From: DASZWJ01 sp963813895
Lineage (GTDB): Bacteria; Pseudomonadota; Gammaproteobacteria; JAURND01
Length of the DNA: 64,000 bases
NCBI GenBank assembly: GCA_963813895.1
Contig: CAWFAS010000005.1
Span: 62,001-126,000 of the forward strand
Direction: 5' to 3'
Part shown: piece by piece, positions 34,136 through 43,254 of the stretch
How the letters are laid out: the number at the start of each line of letters is the position of its first letter
Numbering within the stretch: position 1 is the stretch's first letter
Position numbers and translations under genes: made by a program
Notes under the pieces: model-generated
Told to the model about the DNA's origin: nothing
Databases searched by the model: none
The model's input: only the letters and a program-made list of their open reading frames with translations

Positions 34136-36973
34136 TTACGACGCTTGTAACGTTGAATCTATACCAACCCTTGATGGAGGAGTGGAAGGTGGAGTGGACG
34201 CTAAAGAATCAAAGCTGTCACGTCTATGTTTATCCTCTAAAAAGCTGCTTGTGCTGTTAGTACTAGTACTATTAGTGCTAGCAGTGCTAGGGCTGCGACT
34301 TCTGGTACCGTTAGTACTATTAGTGCTAGCGGTACTCAGGCTGCGTTTTCGCTTGGAATCTTTAGCTTTGTTGTCAGAGTGGAGCTCGGTAGAGTCACTG
34401 CTGTCAAATCGCTGTACTCCATTTAAAAAACTATTGCTATCTCTTCGCCTAGATACTTTTTTATCTTCCGTTGACTCCTTCGATTTGTAATCAAAATGAT
34501 TGCAATTAAGATGATTTTCAAAAATGGGACCCTGAGTTTGGTAAGGGCTAGATTCCTTTGTTTTGCGATTGAACAGATAATATTCTTCTAAATCGCTTAC
34601 AGAAACTTTGGCTAGATCAGAACGTTGCTGTTCATCGCTATTCATATTTTCTATTAATCGAACCACAGCGGTACCATTATCTTCTCCTGGGCGCAAAAAA
34701 CCCTTGGTCATAGTGTCGACACTGCGGGTGAAGCATTCAAGTCCTAATCCTCTGCCCACGGTGGTTTCAAGTATATCTCCAGGGTTTTCATGCTCAATCC
34801 CGCCTTTGTGGGCAATAGCGGCATCAAACGAATCTTTAAATTCTTTTGCCTTGCCGGACAGTGAGGTAAAAAAGTCCTTTATTTTTGTCGCCATACCTGT
34901 ATCTGGGGATTTGGCTTTGTATTCGTTTAGAGCTGATAATTTACGAGTCACTGTTTCTATTTCTTGTGCACGGTTTAGCAAGTTCTGATCTGCTAAATAG
35001 GATTGTTTTTCCGCTGCGTCAGCAATTACTTTGAGAGGACGTAATTTAGAATCTTTTTCCACAATATCCAGCATGCCTTTACTTAAGTTGGCTTTTTCAA
35101 GGGTAAGCCTCTTAAATTCCAGCAGTTCATCCTGAATTTTTTTTGATTTGAGCCGTGTCCAATTAACATCAGATGTTAGATTTAGTTGGTTATTTCCTGA
35201 TAAATTTGCCCATATTGCTTTTAAGGGTTGATTCTTTCTAGCCTGATTTATCAGGCTTTTGGCAATTTTGTCTAAACTCTGCTCATTTTTCTTAACATAA
35301 TTTTTATAATGTATGGTTCCCTTAGTAGCATTTGAAAGATTCAATTGAGCTTGTGTTGATATCTTAGCAAGGTTTTTGCATTTGTCTCCTTGAACTGTTT
35401 GCTGTTCCCGCATGTCTTTGAGCATTTTTTCTAGACGAGGTTTCTCAGCAGCATTTTGTGCGTCCTTAACCATTGTGGCAATTTCTTCTCGTTTTGCCAG
35501 GGTAAGCAACATAGCAAATTGTTCGCGCCAGGTAGGATTCGTGATCTGGTTGCTCCAGTTGAGTATGTTATTAAATCTAGCCTCTTTGAGGACACCGCCC
35601 ACATATGCGCCGATATTGTCTAAAAATGAACAGGCAGTTTCCATTCCTGGAATAAATTTAAGCTGCTTTAGAGCACCTGTTACATAGGTTGTATAATCTT
35701 CCTCCTTACATTTCTCTGTAGTGAGCATTTTTGATCTGCCGCCCTTTGCAGCGGTAATTAAGCAATCGAAGGAGGTCATAATTTCAATATGGAAAGCTTT
35801 TAATGCGGGATTAAGATTAATCATGTTCATCACTTCAGCTTGACGAAACTCTTTAGCTGTTTTCACTCCTTCTTCTATTTGCGATAAGACAGGACTATAA
35901 CTAGCATATAATGCGTCCACTTCGCCTGGTATCGCATGGCAAGCAGGATTGCTTTTTAACTTCAGCAATGCTGCTAATGTCTCTTGGTGAACGGTCTTAA
36001 TATTAGCCAGGTAATTTTTTTCAGCGTCGGGTGTATCAGCAATCTTTTCAGCTTTAAATTCCGGAACGCTTGTCTCACCCGTAGCAACCAGCAGAGAGTT
36101 AACCGTTTTTTGCAAAGCTTCTAAGTCTTTGCCTCTTTGTTCTAAAAATAGCTTGGGATCGTTGTCAGTTGTTAAGGGTGGCAATTGGTCACGGTCATAA
36201 GGTTTGGTATCTTGAATTTCAGAGACCGTCGTCTTACCCTGCGTAGGAGCTGAGCTTTTAGTATCCTGTAATTTTTTGGTCACTACTGCGAGGGCATTTT
36301 TCGGTTTAACCAACTGGGCGTCTAAATCATTTTTATGTTGTTGAAAAATAAGTTTTGCGCGCAGCTGTTTATATGACTCTACGAGTTTGGGTAGTTCAGC
36401 ATGAAGCCCGAGAAGGCTGGTTGTTTCAAGGGTAGTGCTGCCACCTCCATTTTGGAGAGATAATTGTAACTTAACTATTTCTAAAGTGGCTTCTAAGAAA
36501 TTCAATTGTTGAGTTAAATTGTCTAAAGGGGATCCATCAGCAATAGGGTGATTTGCCACGATTGATTTTAAAATAGGATGCGACGCACAGCGGTCGAATA
36601 GTTCTTTAAATTTTTGATTGGTAGCAGATAAATCGCAGGTAGGCGATTTTAAAGCGTCAGACACAGCGGAAGTTAAAGGTATTAACTTCACAGTGATAGA
36701 CTGCCAGATTTTTTCTTTATCTTTATTCTCACTTGGTTGAATTACTACGGGTGGCGGTATAGTTATAGGTTTTGTATCCTGCGGTTGAACAGGCTGCTGT
36801 TGAACAGGCTGAATTTGTTCTTCCGGATCTTTTTTGCAGCAGAGATAGATACCATAAACACCTAAGGTGACAATAGTAAGTACCACGTTCCCGAAGGTCC
36901 ATTTAGATTTCGGTTTTACAGTAGTTTTTGCTGCTGTTCGGGTATCTTTTATATCTGGATTTGTAGATGGCAT
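34136..36973 (-). CDS. Large coiled-coil protein with N-terminal membrane segment, effector-like
   Basis: 945 residues that I do not recognise. Residues 28-47 (NVVLTIVTLGVYGIYLCC) form a hydrophobic segment ending in two cysteines, followed by a Gln/Pro-rich linker (PVQQQPVQPQDTKP). About 100-780 is mostly helical and Lys/Glu/Leu rich with several coiled-coil stretches (for example LEKMLKDMREQQTVQGDKCK). The tail of about 100 residues is very rich in Ser/Thr/Asn (SPSTASTNSTSTNSTSS) and Pro (STPPSTPPS). No enzyme motif is visible. Coiled coils plus low-complexity tails are common in Legionella and Coxiella Dot/Icm substrates, but no secretion machinery is in this window, so that role is inference. 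Flanked by an R4-type palindrome. Confidence 0.7.
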   Translation of the reverse strand: MPSTNPDIKDTRTAAKTTVKPKSKWTFGNVVLTIVTLGVYGIYLCCKKDPEEQIQPVQQQPVQPQDTKPITIPPPVVIQPSENKDKEKIWQSITVKLIPLTSAVSDALKSPTCDLSATNQKFKELFDRCASHPILKSIVANHPIADGSPLDNLTQQLNFLEATLEIVKLQLSLQNGGGSTTLETTSLLGLHAELPKLVESYKQLRAKLIFQQHKNDLDAQLVKPKNALAVVTKKLQDTKSSAPTQGKTTVSEIQDTKPYDRDQLPPLTTDNDPKLFLEQRGKDLEALQKTVNSLLVATGETSVPEFKAEKIADTPDAEKNYLANIKTVHQETLAALLKLKSNPACHAIPGEVDALYASYSPVLSQIEEGVKTAKEFRQAEVMNMINLNPALKAFHIEIMTSFDCLITAAKGGRSKMLTTEKCKEEDYTTYVTGALKQLKFIPGMETACSFLDNIGAYVGGVLKEARFNNILNWSNQITNPTWREQFAMLLTLAKREEIATMVKDAQNAAEKPRLEKMLKDMREQQTVQGDKCKNLAKISTQAQLNLSNATKGTIHYKNYVKKNEQSLDKIAKSLINQARKNQPLKAIWANLSGNNQLNLTSDVNWTRLKSKKIQDELLEFKRLTLEKANLSKGMLDIVEKDSKLRPLKVIADAAEKQSYLADQNLLNRAQEIETVTRKLSALNEYKAKSPDTGMATKIKDFFTSLSGKAKEFKDSFDAAIAHKGGIEHENPGDILETTVGRGLGLECFTRSVDTMTKGFLRPGEDNGTAVVRLIENMNSDEQQRSDLAKVSVSDLEEYYLFNRKTKESSPYQTQGPIFENHLNCNHFDYKSKESTEDKKVSRRRDSNSFLNGVQRFDSSDSTELHSDNKAKDSKRKRSLSTASTNSTNGTRSRSPSTASTNSTSTNSTSSFLEDKHRRDSFDSLASTPPSTPPSRVGIDSTLQAS

Positions 36974-37086
36974 AAACGCCTCGCATATATTTTAGTTTTA
37001 TGTTTTACATAGGAATTAGGTTTTTTATAAGTTATAGTATAAAGCTTAATTATTAAGGAATTGTTAAAGGGGTTTAAAAAAAACCA

Positions 37087-39276
37087 ATGATGGGTAAATT
37101 GCCTTATAGAGTGTTTCTGATGCTGTTTTTGGCAGGGATTTCAGGCTGTCGCGACCAGGTATGGAACAGCCCGCATCCCTTGGCTGAATATGCTGAGAAT
37201 GTACGTTTTGGTTCATTTGATGCGCCTCCGAAAACTCTAGATCCGGCGCAATCCTATTCGATAGATGAACAAATGTTTATCGCCCAGGTTTATGAATCTC
37301 CGCTGCAATATCATTATCTGAAACGCCCCTATACGTTAATTCCATTAACGGCCCAAACAATGCCCGCGATACGTTATTGGGATGCTAATCATCAAGAACT
37401 GCCACAAAATGCTACTCCGGCGCAGGTGGTCTATACCACTTATGACATCGCTATTCAGCCAGGCATTTTCTACCAACCCCACCCAGCTTTTGCCAAAGAT
37501 AAACAGGGGAAAAGCCGTTATCTTGCACTCAATGAAGCAGATTTAGCGGGGATTTCTGAGCTTGGCGATTTTCGCTATGTGGGCACGCGCGAATTAACCG
37601 CTGATGATTATGTCTATGAAATAAAGCGCTTGGCGCATCCGGCAGTGAATTCTCCTGTTCTGGGAATCTTGTCGGAACATATCCTGGGCCTAAAAGATTA
37701 TGCAAAACAATTACAAGCTGCCTATGATAATCAGCGGGCTAAATCAGGGAGAGCTGCCCCCTATTTAGATTTGCGAGCCTATCCACTGACCGGCGCTCAG
37801 GTAATAGATAAATACCACTACCGCATTACGCTGATCGGACAATATCGACAATTTTTGTATTGGCTGGCTATGAGCTTTTTCGCGCCAATTCCCTGGGAAG
37901 CGGATTATTTTTACTCTCAGCCAGGAATGGCTAAAAGAAATATCAACTTCAGTTGGTATCCGGTGGGTACAGGCGCGTATATGCTGACCGAAAATAATCC
38001 CAACAAACAAATGATCCTCTCACGCAATCCCAATTTTCATCCTGAATATTATCCAACGGAAGGTGAGCCTGCCGATCAGGCCGCGGGTTATCTGGCAGAT
38101 GCCGGTAAACGTCTGCCATTTGTGGATAAATATGTATTTAGTCTGGAAAAAGAGGCCATCCCGCGTTGGAATAAGTTTTTGCAGGGATATTATGATCAAT
38201 CTTTGATTAGTTCTGATAATTTCGGTGAAGCGCTTGCACTGGACGCTAAGGGACAGTTACGCTTGACCTCGCAAATGGCGCGTAAAGGCATCCAGTTGCG
38301 CACCAGTATTGACCCCACTATTTCTTTCTTTGCTTTTAATATGTTAGATCCTATTGTAGGAGGCTATAGTGAGCAGGCGCGAAAATTGCGGTATGCTATT
38401 TCTATCGCTTTAAATAGCGAAGACCTGATTAGTATTTTCTTAAATGGTCGCGGTTTTGCAGCGCAAGGACCCATTCCGCCAGGTATTTTTGGTTATGAGC
38501 CTGGAATTAATGGGATTGATCCTTACGTGTATGAGGACGTCAATGGTGTCCCGCGTAGAAAATCGCTTGCCACAGCCAGAAAACTATTAGCTGAAGCTGG
38601 CTATCCTAATGGCCGCGATGCACAAACGGGTAAGCCTCTTAATTTACGTTACGATACCACTTCCGCTTCACCGGCAGATAAGGATCAATTTGATTGGATG
38701 CGTAAACAATTCGCCGGACTGGGTCTGGAATTGAATATTGAAACCACTGACTATAACCGTTTTCAAGATAAAGTCCGTGGTGGCGATGTGCAGTTTTTTC
38801 CTTATGGCTGGATAGCCGATTATCCAGATCCAGAAAATTTTCTCTTTTTATTGTACGGGCCTAATAGCATTGTTAAGAACAATGGCGTGAATGGAGCGAA
38901 TTATCAGAACCCACAGTATGATGGCTTATTCAATCAGATGAAAGGCATGGAAAACACTCCGCAACGGCTGGCTATTATTCAGAATATGGTCCGCATCTTA
39001 CAGACAGATAGCCCGTGGGTGTTTGGGATTGTCGCTAAAAGTTATATTTTATCGCATTCGTGGCTGGCGCCGATTAAGCCAAATCCCGTAGCTAATAATA
39101 TTTTAAAATATCAGCGCATAAACCCAAAATTACGGGTGGAATTAATTACCCGCTGGAATCAGCCGGTTGTTTGGCCGCTGGTTTTATTGGGGGTTATTTT
39201 ATTGCTATTGATGCTGCCCATTGCTGTTGGTTATTGGCGTAAGATACATAAGCCGGTGCGGGAGTTGGGGGGATGA
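37087..39276 (+). CDS. Peptide ABC transporter substrate-binding lipoprotein with C-terminal membrane helix
   Basis: Family-5 solute-binding protein for oligopeptides, 729 residues (YejA and DppA are 530-610). The N-terminus has a lipobox, FLAGISGC (Cys about residue 21). SFDAPPKTLDPAQSY starts the binding fold; SWYPVGTGAYMLTENNPNKQ and LRYAISIALNSEDLISIFLN are typical inner stretches, and FFPYGWIADYPDPENFLF fits the family signature. Unusually, about residues 697-716 (VVWPLVLLGVILLLLMLPIA) form a transmembrane helix followed by basic residues, so it may be tethered at both ends. First gene of a YejABEF-like set. The ATG at 37087 or 37090 may start it. Confidence 0.88.
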   Translation: MMGKLPYRVFLMLFLAGISGCRDQVWNSPHPLAEYAENVRFGSFDAPPKTLDPAQSYSIDEQMFIAQVYESPLQYHYLKRPYTLIPLTAQTMPAIRYWDANHQELPQNATPAQVVYTTYDIAIQPGIFYQPHPAFAKDKQGKSRYLALNEADLAGISELGDFRYVGTRELTADDYVYEIKRLAHPAVNSPVLGILSEHILGLKDYAKQLQAAYDNQRAKSGRAAPYLDLRAYPLTGAQVIDKYHYRITLIGQYRQFLYWLAMSFFAPIPWEADYFYSQPGMAKRNINFSWYPVGTGAYMLTENNPNKQMILSRNPNFHPEYYPTEGEPADQAAGYLADAGKRLPFVDKYVFSLEKEAIPRWNKFLQGYYDQSLISSDNFGEALALDAKGQLRLTSQMARKGIQLRTSIDPTISFFAFNMLDPIVGGYSEQARKLRYAISIALNSEDLISIFLNGRGFAAQGPIPPGIFGYEPGINGIDPYVYEDVNGVPRRKSLATARKLLAEAGYPNGRDAQTGKPLNLRYDTTSASPADKDQFDWMRKQFAGLGLELNIETTDYNRFQDKVRGGDVQFFPYGWIADYPDPENFLFLLYGPNSIVKNNGVNGANYQNPQYDGLFNQMKGMENTPQRLAIIQNMVRILQTDSPWVFGIVAKSYILSHSWLAPIKPNPVANNILKYQRINPKLRVELITRWNQPVVWPLVLLGVILLLLMLPIAVGYWRKIHKPVRELGG

Positions 39277-39337
39277 AACGCTTCAGGTATTTTTATTTAA
39301 TGAGGTTACAGAATAGTTGCGATGAGGAGCTGCCCTC

Positions 39338-39460
39338 TTTCTGTATCCCCTCTCCCCTTGCGGGAGAGGGTTAGGGAGAGGGGTTGGTGCGGCATTTATC
39401 AGTGAAAATTAAATAGTAAATGCTTAATATTACTCCGCAAGGGAGAGGGGCTCATAGAGT
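39338..39460. repeat. R2-type repeat between binding protein and permease
   Basis: GTATCCCCTCTCCCCTTGCG followed by GGAGAGGG, then GGTTGGTGCGGCATTTATC, AGTGAAAATTAAATAGTAAA and TGCTTAATATT, in the same order as at about 11224-11302. A truncated CCGCAAGGGAGAGGGG follows. It lies inside what should be one operon. Confidence 0.82.
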
Positions 39461-39491
39461 TTTTCAAATATAAGACATTAAAGGACTCACC

Positions 39492-40466
39492 ATGTTCGCC
39501 TACATCATCCGCCGCATCCTCTACGCTATCCCCATCCTAATCGGCGTAAATTTACTAACCTTTATCTTATTCTTTATGGTCAACAGTCCAGATGATATGG
39601 CGCGTTTCCAGCTGGGTCAAAAATATGTCACCCCCGCTGCTATAGCGCAGTGGAAATACGTTAATGGCTATGACAAACCCCTATTTTATAACCCCAAGGC
39701 TGAAGGTCTGAAACAAGTCACCCACACGTTATTTTTTAAAAAATCATTAGGTTTATTTGTGTTTGATTTCGGTGCGTCACAGCGTGGTCGCGATATCGGT
39801 TTCGATATTAGCCAGCGGATGTGGCCCAGCCTGGCATTAGCCATTCCCACCTTATGTGTGGGATTGCTGGTCAATATTACCCTGGCCTTGTTTATGACTT
39901 TTTTTCGCGGCAGTTATTTAGATGTATGGGGGGTAGGGGTTTGTGTGGTACTCATGTCTATTTCCGGCTTGTTTTACATCATCGGCGGGCAGTATCTGTT
40001 CGCTAAATCGCTGAATTTGACCCCCATTTCGGGATACTTGCCGGGGTTTTCTGCGATTAAATTTTTGCTGTTGCCCGTTATAGTCGGAGTCATCGCCGGG
40101 ATTGGTGCGGGAACTCGATGGTACCGGACTATATTCTTAGAAGAAATTGGCAAAGATTATGTGCGTACTGCGCGTGCCAAAGGTTTGGCGGAAAGCGTAG
40201 TGTTATTTCGCCATGTGTTAAAAAATGCCTTAATTCCCATATTAACCGGCGTAGTAGTTATCATACCGAGCTTATTTATGGGTAGTTTAATTATGGAGTC
40301 TTTTTTTGGCATTCCAGGATTGGGAAGTTATACCATTGACGCTATCCAACAACAGGATTTTGAAATTGTGCGGGTGATGGTATTTTTGGGTACCTTGCTT
40401 TATGTGATAGGGTTAATATTGACAGATATTTCGTATACTTTGGTAGATCCTCGGGTTAAGTTTTAA
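39492..40466 (+). CDS. Peptide ABC transporter permease (YejB/DppB type)
   Basis: Inner-membrane permease, 324 residues, about six helices. The N-terminus MFAYIIRRILYAIPILIGVN is the standard DppB/OppB start. A large periplasmic loop follows helix 1 (about residues 30-105). The EAA loop is KDYVRTARAKGLAESVVLFR (about 218-237), then HVLKNALIPILTGV. LVDPRVKF is the usual C-terminus. Second gene of the transporter; the partner permease comes only after the opposite-strand corA. Confidence 0.93.
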   Translation: MFAYIIRRILYAIPILIGVNLLTFILFFMVNSPDDMARFQLGQKYVTPAAIAQWKYVNGYDKPLFYNPKAEGLKQVTHTLFFKKSLGLFVFDFGASQRGRDIGFDISQRMWPSLALAIPTLCVGLLVNITLALFMTFFRGSYLDVWGVGVCVVLMSISGLFYIIGGQYLFAKSLNLTPISGYLPGFSAIKFLLLPVIVGVIAGIGAGTRWYRTIFLEEIGKDYVRTARAKGLAESVVLFRHVLKNALIPILTGVVVIIPSLFMGSLIMESFFGIPGLGSYTIDAIQQQDFEIVRVMVFLGTLLYVIGLILTDISYTLVDPRVKF

Positions 40467-40474
40467 TGCTGTAA

Positions 40475-41551
40475 CTAAATCCATTTATTGCGTCTAAAGT
40501 AAATTAACATCACCACCGCCACTAAAAACATGACCAATAATACCGCCGGATAACCCCAATGCCACTGTAGTTCCGGCATGTATTTGAAATTCATGCCGTA
40601 AATACTCGCCAGGAAGGTGATGGGAATGAAAATGGTAGCAATAATGGTTAATACTTTCATGATTTCATTCATACGATAACTCAAGCCTGACAAATAAATG
40701 TCGAGGATACTGGATGACATATCCCCAAAAGTTTCTAAAGTATCTATCACTTGGTTAATATGGTCTGAGACGTCGCGTAAATAGACGTGGGTAAAAGCTG
40801 AGATCAAGGGGCAGTCAGACTGTAATAGATGATTGATGGCTTGACGCGCGGGCCACACGACTTTGCGTAATGCTAATATTTGCCGCTTAAGGCGATAAAT
40901 CAGTTGTGAATTTTGTGGCGATGGCCGGGTGATGATTTTATCTTCCAGGCTTTCAATCTGTTCACCTAATCCTTCCAATGTCACGAAATATTGGTCGACG
41001 ACACTATCTACTAGGCGATAACCCAAATAATCAATACCATTTTGTCGCATCCGCTGGATGTTGCTGGTGTGCATACGTTGACGGATATCCTTAAATAACG
41101 GGGTATTACCTTCTTGGAATGAGACCAGGAAATCTTTACCAATAATGATGCTCAGCTGCTCGATTGAAAAAGTGAGTTGCTTGGGATCCCAAGTTAAGGT
41201 TTTAAGGATAATGAATAAATAATTATCAAACTCTTCGACTTTCGGCCGCTGCGCGACGTTAAGAATATCTTCTACTGTTAAGGGATGCAGCTGGTAGTGT
41301 TCAGCAATTTTGGCGATCAGAGCGACGTCATCTAACCCTTCCACGTGGAGCCAGCTATTACCTGATAACTCCAACACTTTAAGGCAATCTTCCAAGCTGG
41401 AACCGGAGGCCTCTGCCAATGTTTGTTCGGTATAGGCGAGCGCTGTGAGCCGTGGTGTTGCTACTTTCTTTTCGCCGGTATAGACCAGTGTGCCAGGCGG
41501 TTGACCAGATTTTTTGACTCGCTTACGTAAATCAGGGAACATAGGTTTCAT
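40475..41551 (-). CDS. corA: CorA magnesium/cobalt transporter
   Basis: Pentameric divalent cation channel. The 358 residues comprise a large cytoplasmic N-terminal domain and two C-terminal helices. The GMN selectivity motif is in ASIYGMNFKYMPE (about residue 316-320), followed by the last helix and a basic C-terminus FRRNKWI. HPLTVEDILNVAQRPKVEEF is a conserved N-domain stretch. It lies on the opposite strand between the two permease genes of the peptide transporter, eight bases after the first and 58 bases before the second. Confidence 0.96.
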   Translation of the reverse strand: MKPMFPDLRKRVKKSGQPPGTLVYTGEKKVATPRLTALAYTEQTLAEASGSSLEDCLKVLELSGNSWLHVEGLDDVALIAKIAEHYQLHPLTVEDILNVAQRPKVEEFDNYLFIILKTLTWDPKQLTFSIEQLSIIIGKDFLVSFQEGNTPLFKDIRQRMHTSNIQRMRQNGIDYLGYRLVDSVVDQYFVTLEGLGEQIESLEDKIITRPSPQNSQLIYRLKRQILALRKVVWPARQAINHLLQSDCPLISAFTHVYLRDVSDHINQVIDTLETFGDMSSSILDIYLSGLSYRMNEIMKVLTIIATIFIPITFLASIYGMNFKYMPELQWHWGYPAVLLVMFLVAVVMLIYFRRNKWI

Positions 41552-41609
41552 GTTGCAAACTTCCTTGGAAAGGTTTGAGTAAATTGTGGGTAATTTTAGA
41601 GGGAAGCAG

Positions 41610-42938
41610 ATGCAGGTTCAATGGGTAATATTGTGGACGGACGCATTAATATACATCCTGACCCTGGCAAGCATATTATTTGCTGTCTTTGCCTGGCGCA
41701 GCCCCTTGCTGCGTGAGTCCTGGCAGGCCGTTTCTCGCAGACCCTTAGTGATGTCAGCTTGGGTAATCCTCTTAGCTTATACGGTTATCGGTTTGTTGGA
41801 TTCCGTGCATTTTCACCCCGCATTACCTGGAGTATTTGCAGGTAAACAATTTTATTCCAGTCGCATAGACAGTTTGCTGGATGTATTAATTAGCCCACTG
41901 GGAAAGCATCAGGAACAAACCTACTCTGCGCCATTTGCTACCACTTTCATACACCCTGCTCATATTCATTGGTATGTAGCACAGCTTTTAATCCGTGCTA
42001 CCAGCAAAGCGGTTGGCGTCTGGCTTTTGCTGGTACTATTAGTCACGTTGTTCTCGTGCGGCTGTACTAAACGTAAAATACCGGCACAATTATTTGCCAT
42101 GTTAAGAGGTAAAACTGTCATTGCCTGGCGCAGTATTATGCTTACGCTAGCACTAGTCTTATTACTAATCTTTATCAGTTTAGAATTATCTACTTTATTT
42201 CATGTGATGGGCACGGATAAAGTCGGGCAAGATGTTTTTTATCTGACCATAAAAAGTATTCGCACCGGTTTGCTAATCGGCACCCTGACCACCTTATTTA
42301 TGCTGCCATTTTCAATTTTTTTTGGCACCATAGCAGGTTATTTCGGGGGGTGGATAGATGATATTGTCCAATATATTTATATAACTCTCAGTTCCATCCC
42401 GGGTGTATTGCTGATTACGGCGTCCATTTTAGCATTGCAAATTTTCATTAAAGACCATCCCAATTTATTCACCAACCTAACTGAACGGGCTGATGCGCGG
42501 TTGCTGATATTATGCGCTGTTTTAGGGGTGACCAGTTGGACAGATTTATGTCGACTGTTGCGTGGTGAGACCATGAAATTGCGCGAGATGGATTTTTCTC
42601 AGGCGGCTATCGTTATGGGTGTGCGCAAATATAAAATTATTATGCGGCATATTTTACCGAATGTGATGCATATCATTTTGATTACTGTGGTATTAAATTT
42701 TAGCGCCTTGGTATTGGCCGAAGCGGTATTATCCTATGTCGGCGTCGGTGTAGATCCAGCGACTATTAGTTGGGGCAACATGATCAATAGTGCACGGTTA
42801 GAATTAGCGCGCGAGCCGGTAGTATGGTGGCCGTTATGTGCAGCGTTTATTTTTATGTTTATTTTGGTATTTGCAGCTAATATTTTTGCGGATGCAGTGC
42901 GGGATGCATTTGATCCTAGGTTGCGGGGGAATACTTGA
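41610..42938 (+). CDS. Peptide ABC transporter permease (YejE/DppC type) with extended N-terminus
   Basis: Partner permease. From ATG 41610 (AGAGGG upstream) it is 442 residues, over 100 longer than DppC or YejE. The extra N-terminal part has two added hydrophobic helices (about residues 12-30 and 48-64) and another at about 135-152 (AVGVWLLLVLLVTLFSCGC). The permease core begins at MGTDKVGQDVFYLTIKSIRT (about 205-224) and includes EAA-loop residues MDFSQAAIVMGVRKYKIIMR and HILPNVMHI. FADAVRDAFDPRLRG is the normal C-terminus. A GTG at 41586 could add eight residues. Confidence 0.9.
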   Translation: MQVQWVILWTDALIYILTLASILFAVFAWRSPLLRESWQAVSRRPLVMSAWVILLAYTVIGLLDSVHFHPALPGVFAGKQFYSSRIDSLLDVLISPLGKHQEQTYSAPFATTFIHPAHIHWYVAQLLIRATSKAVGVWLLLVLLVTLFSCGCTKRKIPAQLFAMLRGKTVIAWRSIMLTLALVLLLIFISLELSTLFHVMGTDKVGQDVFYLTIKSIRTGLLIGTLTTLFMLPFSIFFGTIAGYFGGWIDDIVQYIYITLSSIPGVLLITASILALQIFIKDHPNLFTNLTERADARLLILCAVLGVTSWTDLCRLLRGETMKLREMDFSQAAIVMGVRKYKIIMRHILPNVMHIILITVVLNFSALVLAEAVLSYVGVGVDPATISWGNMINSARLELAREPVVWWPLCAAFIFMFILVFAANIFADAVRDAFDPRLRGNT

Positions 42939-42945
42939 TTTTATT

Positions 42946-43143
42946 CTAGGGTCTGTCGTCACACTCTGAAGTCCGTCGTCCCGCTCCCGGACTTGATCCG
43001 GGATCATCCGCGGGATCCAGGGGACTTGGCAAATGTTCCTTGCCCTCTCAGCAGGTTTTAGGCTCTTTCTGGATCCCGCGGATGATCCCGGATCAAGTCC
43101 GGGAGCGGGACGACGGACTTCAGAGTGTGACGACAGGCCCTAG
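42946..43143. repeat. R3 palindromic element, CTAG-bounded, with a longer stem
   Basis: Begins CTAGGGTCTGTCGTCACAC and ends with the inverse, GTGTGACGACAGGCCCTAG. The stem contains CTCCCGGACTTGATCCGGGA and TCATCCGCGGGATCCAG. The loop shares ACTTGGCAAATG and CTCTCAGCAGG with the copy at 12452-12656, whose stem differs. It lies between the permease and ATPase genes. Confidence 0.92.
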
Positions 43144-43254
43144 CCAGCGCTGTGCTTCGCACTCAATACGGATGAGGTTTAGGAGTGAAATGCTATAGAA
43201 AATAATCTATTAGAAGTCAAAAACTTAACTATTCGCTTACCCGCCGCATCAGGA

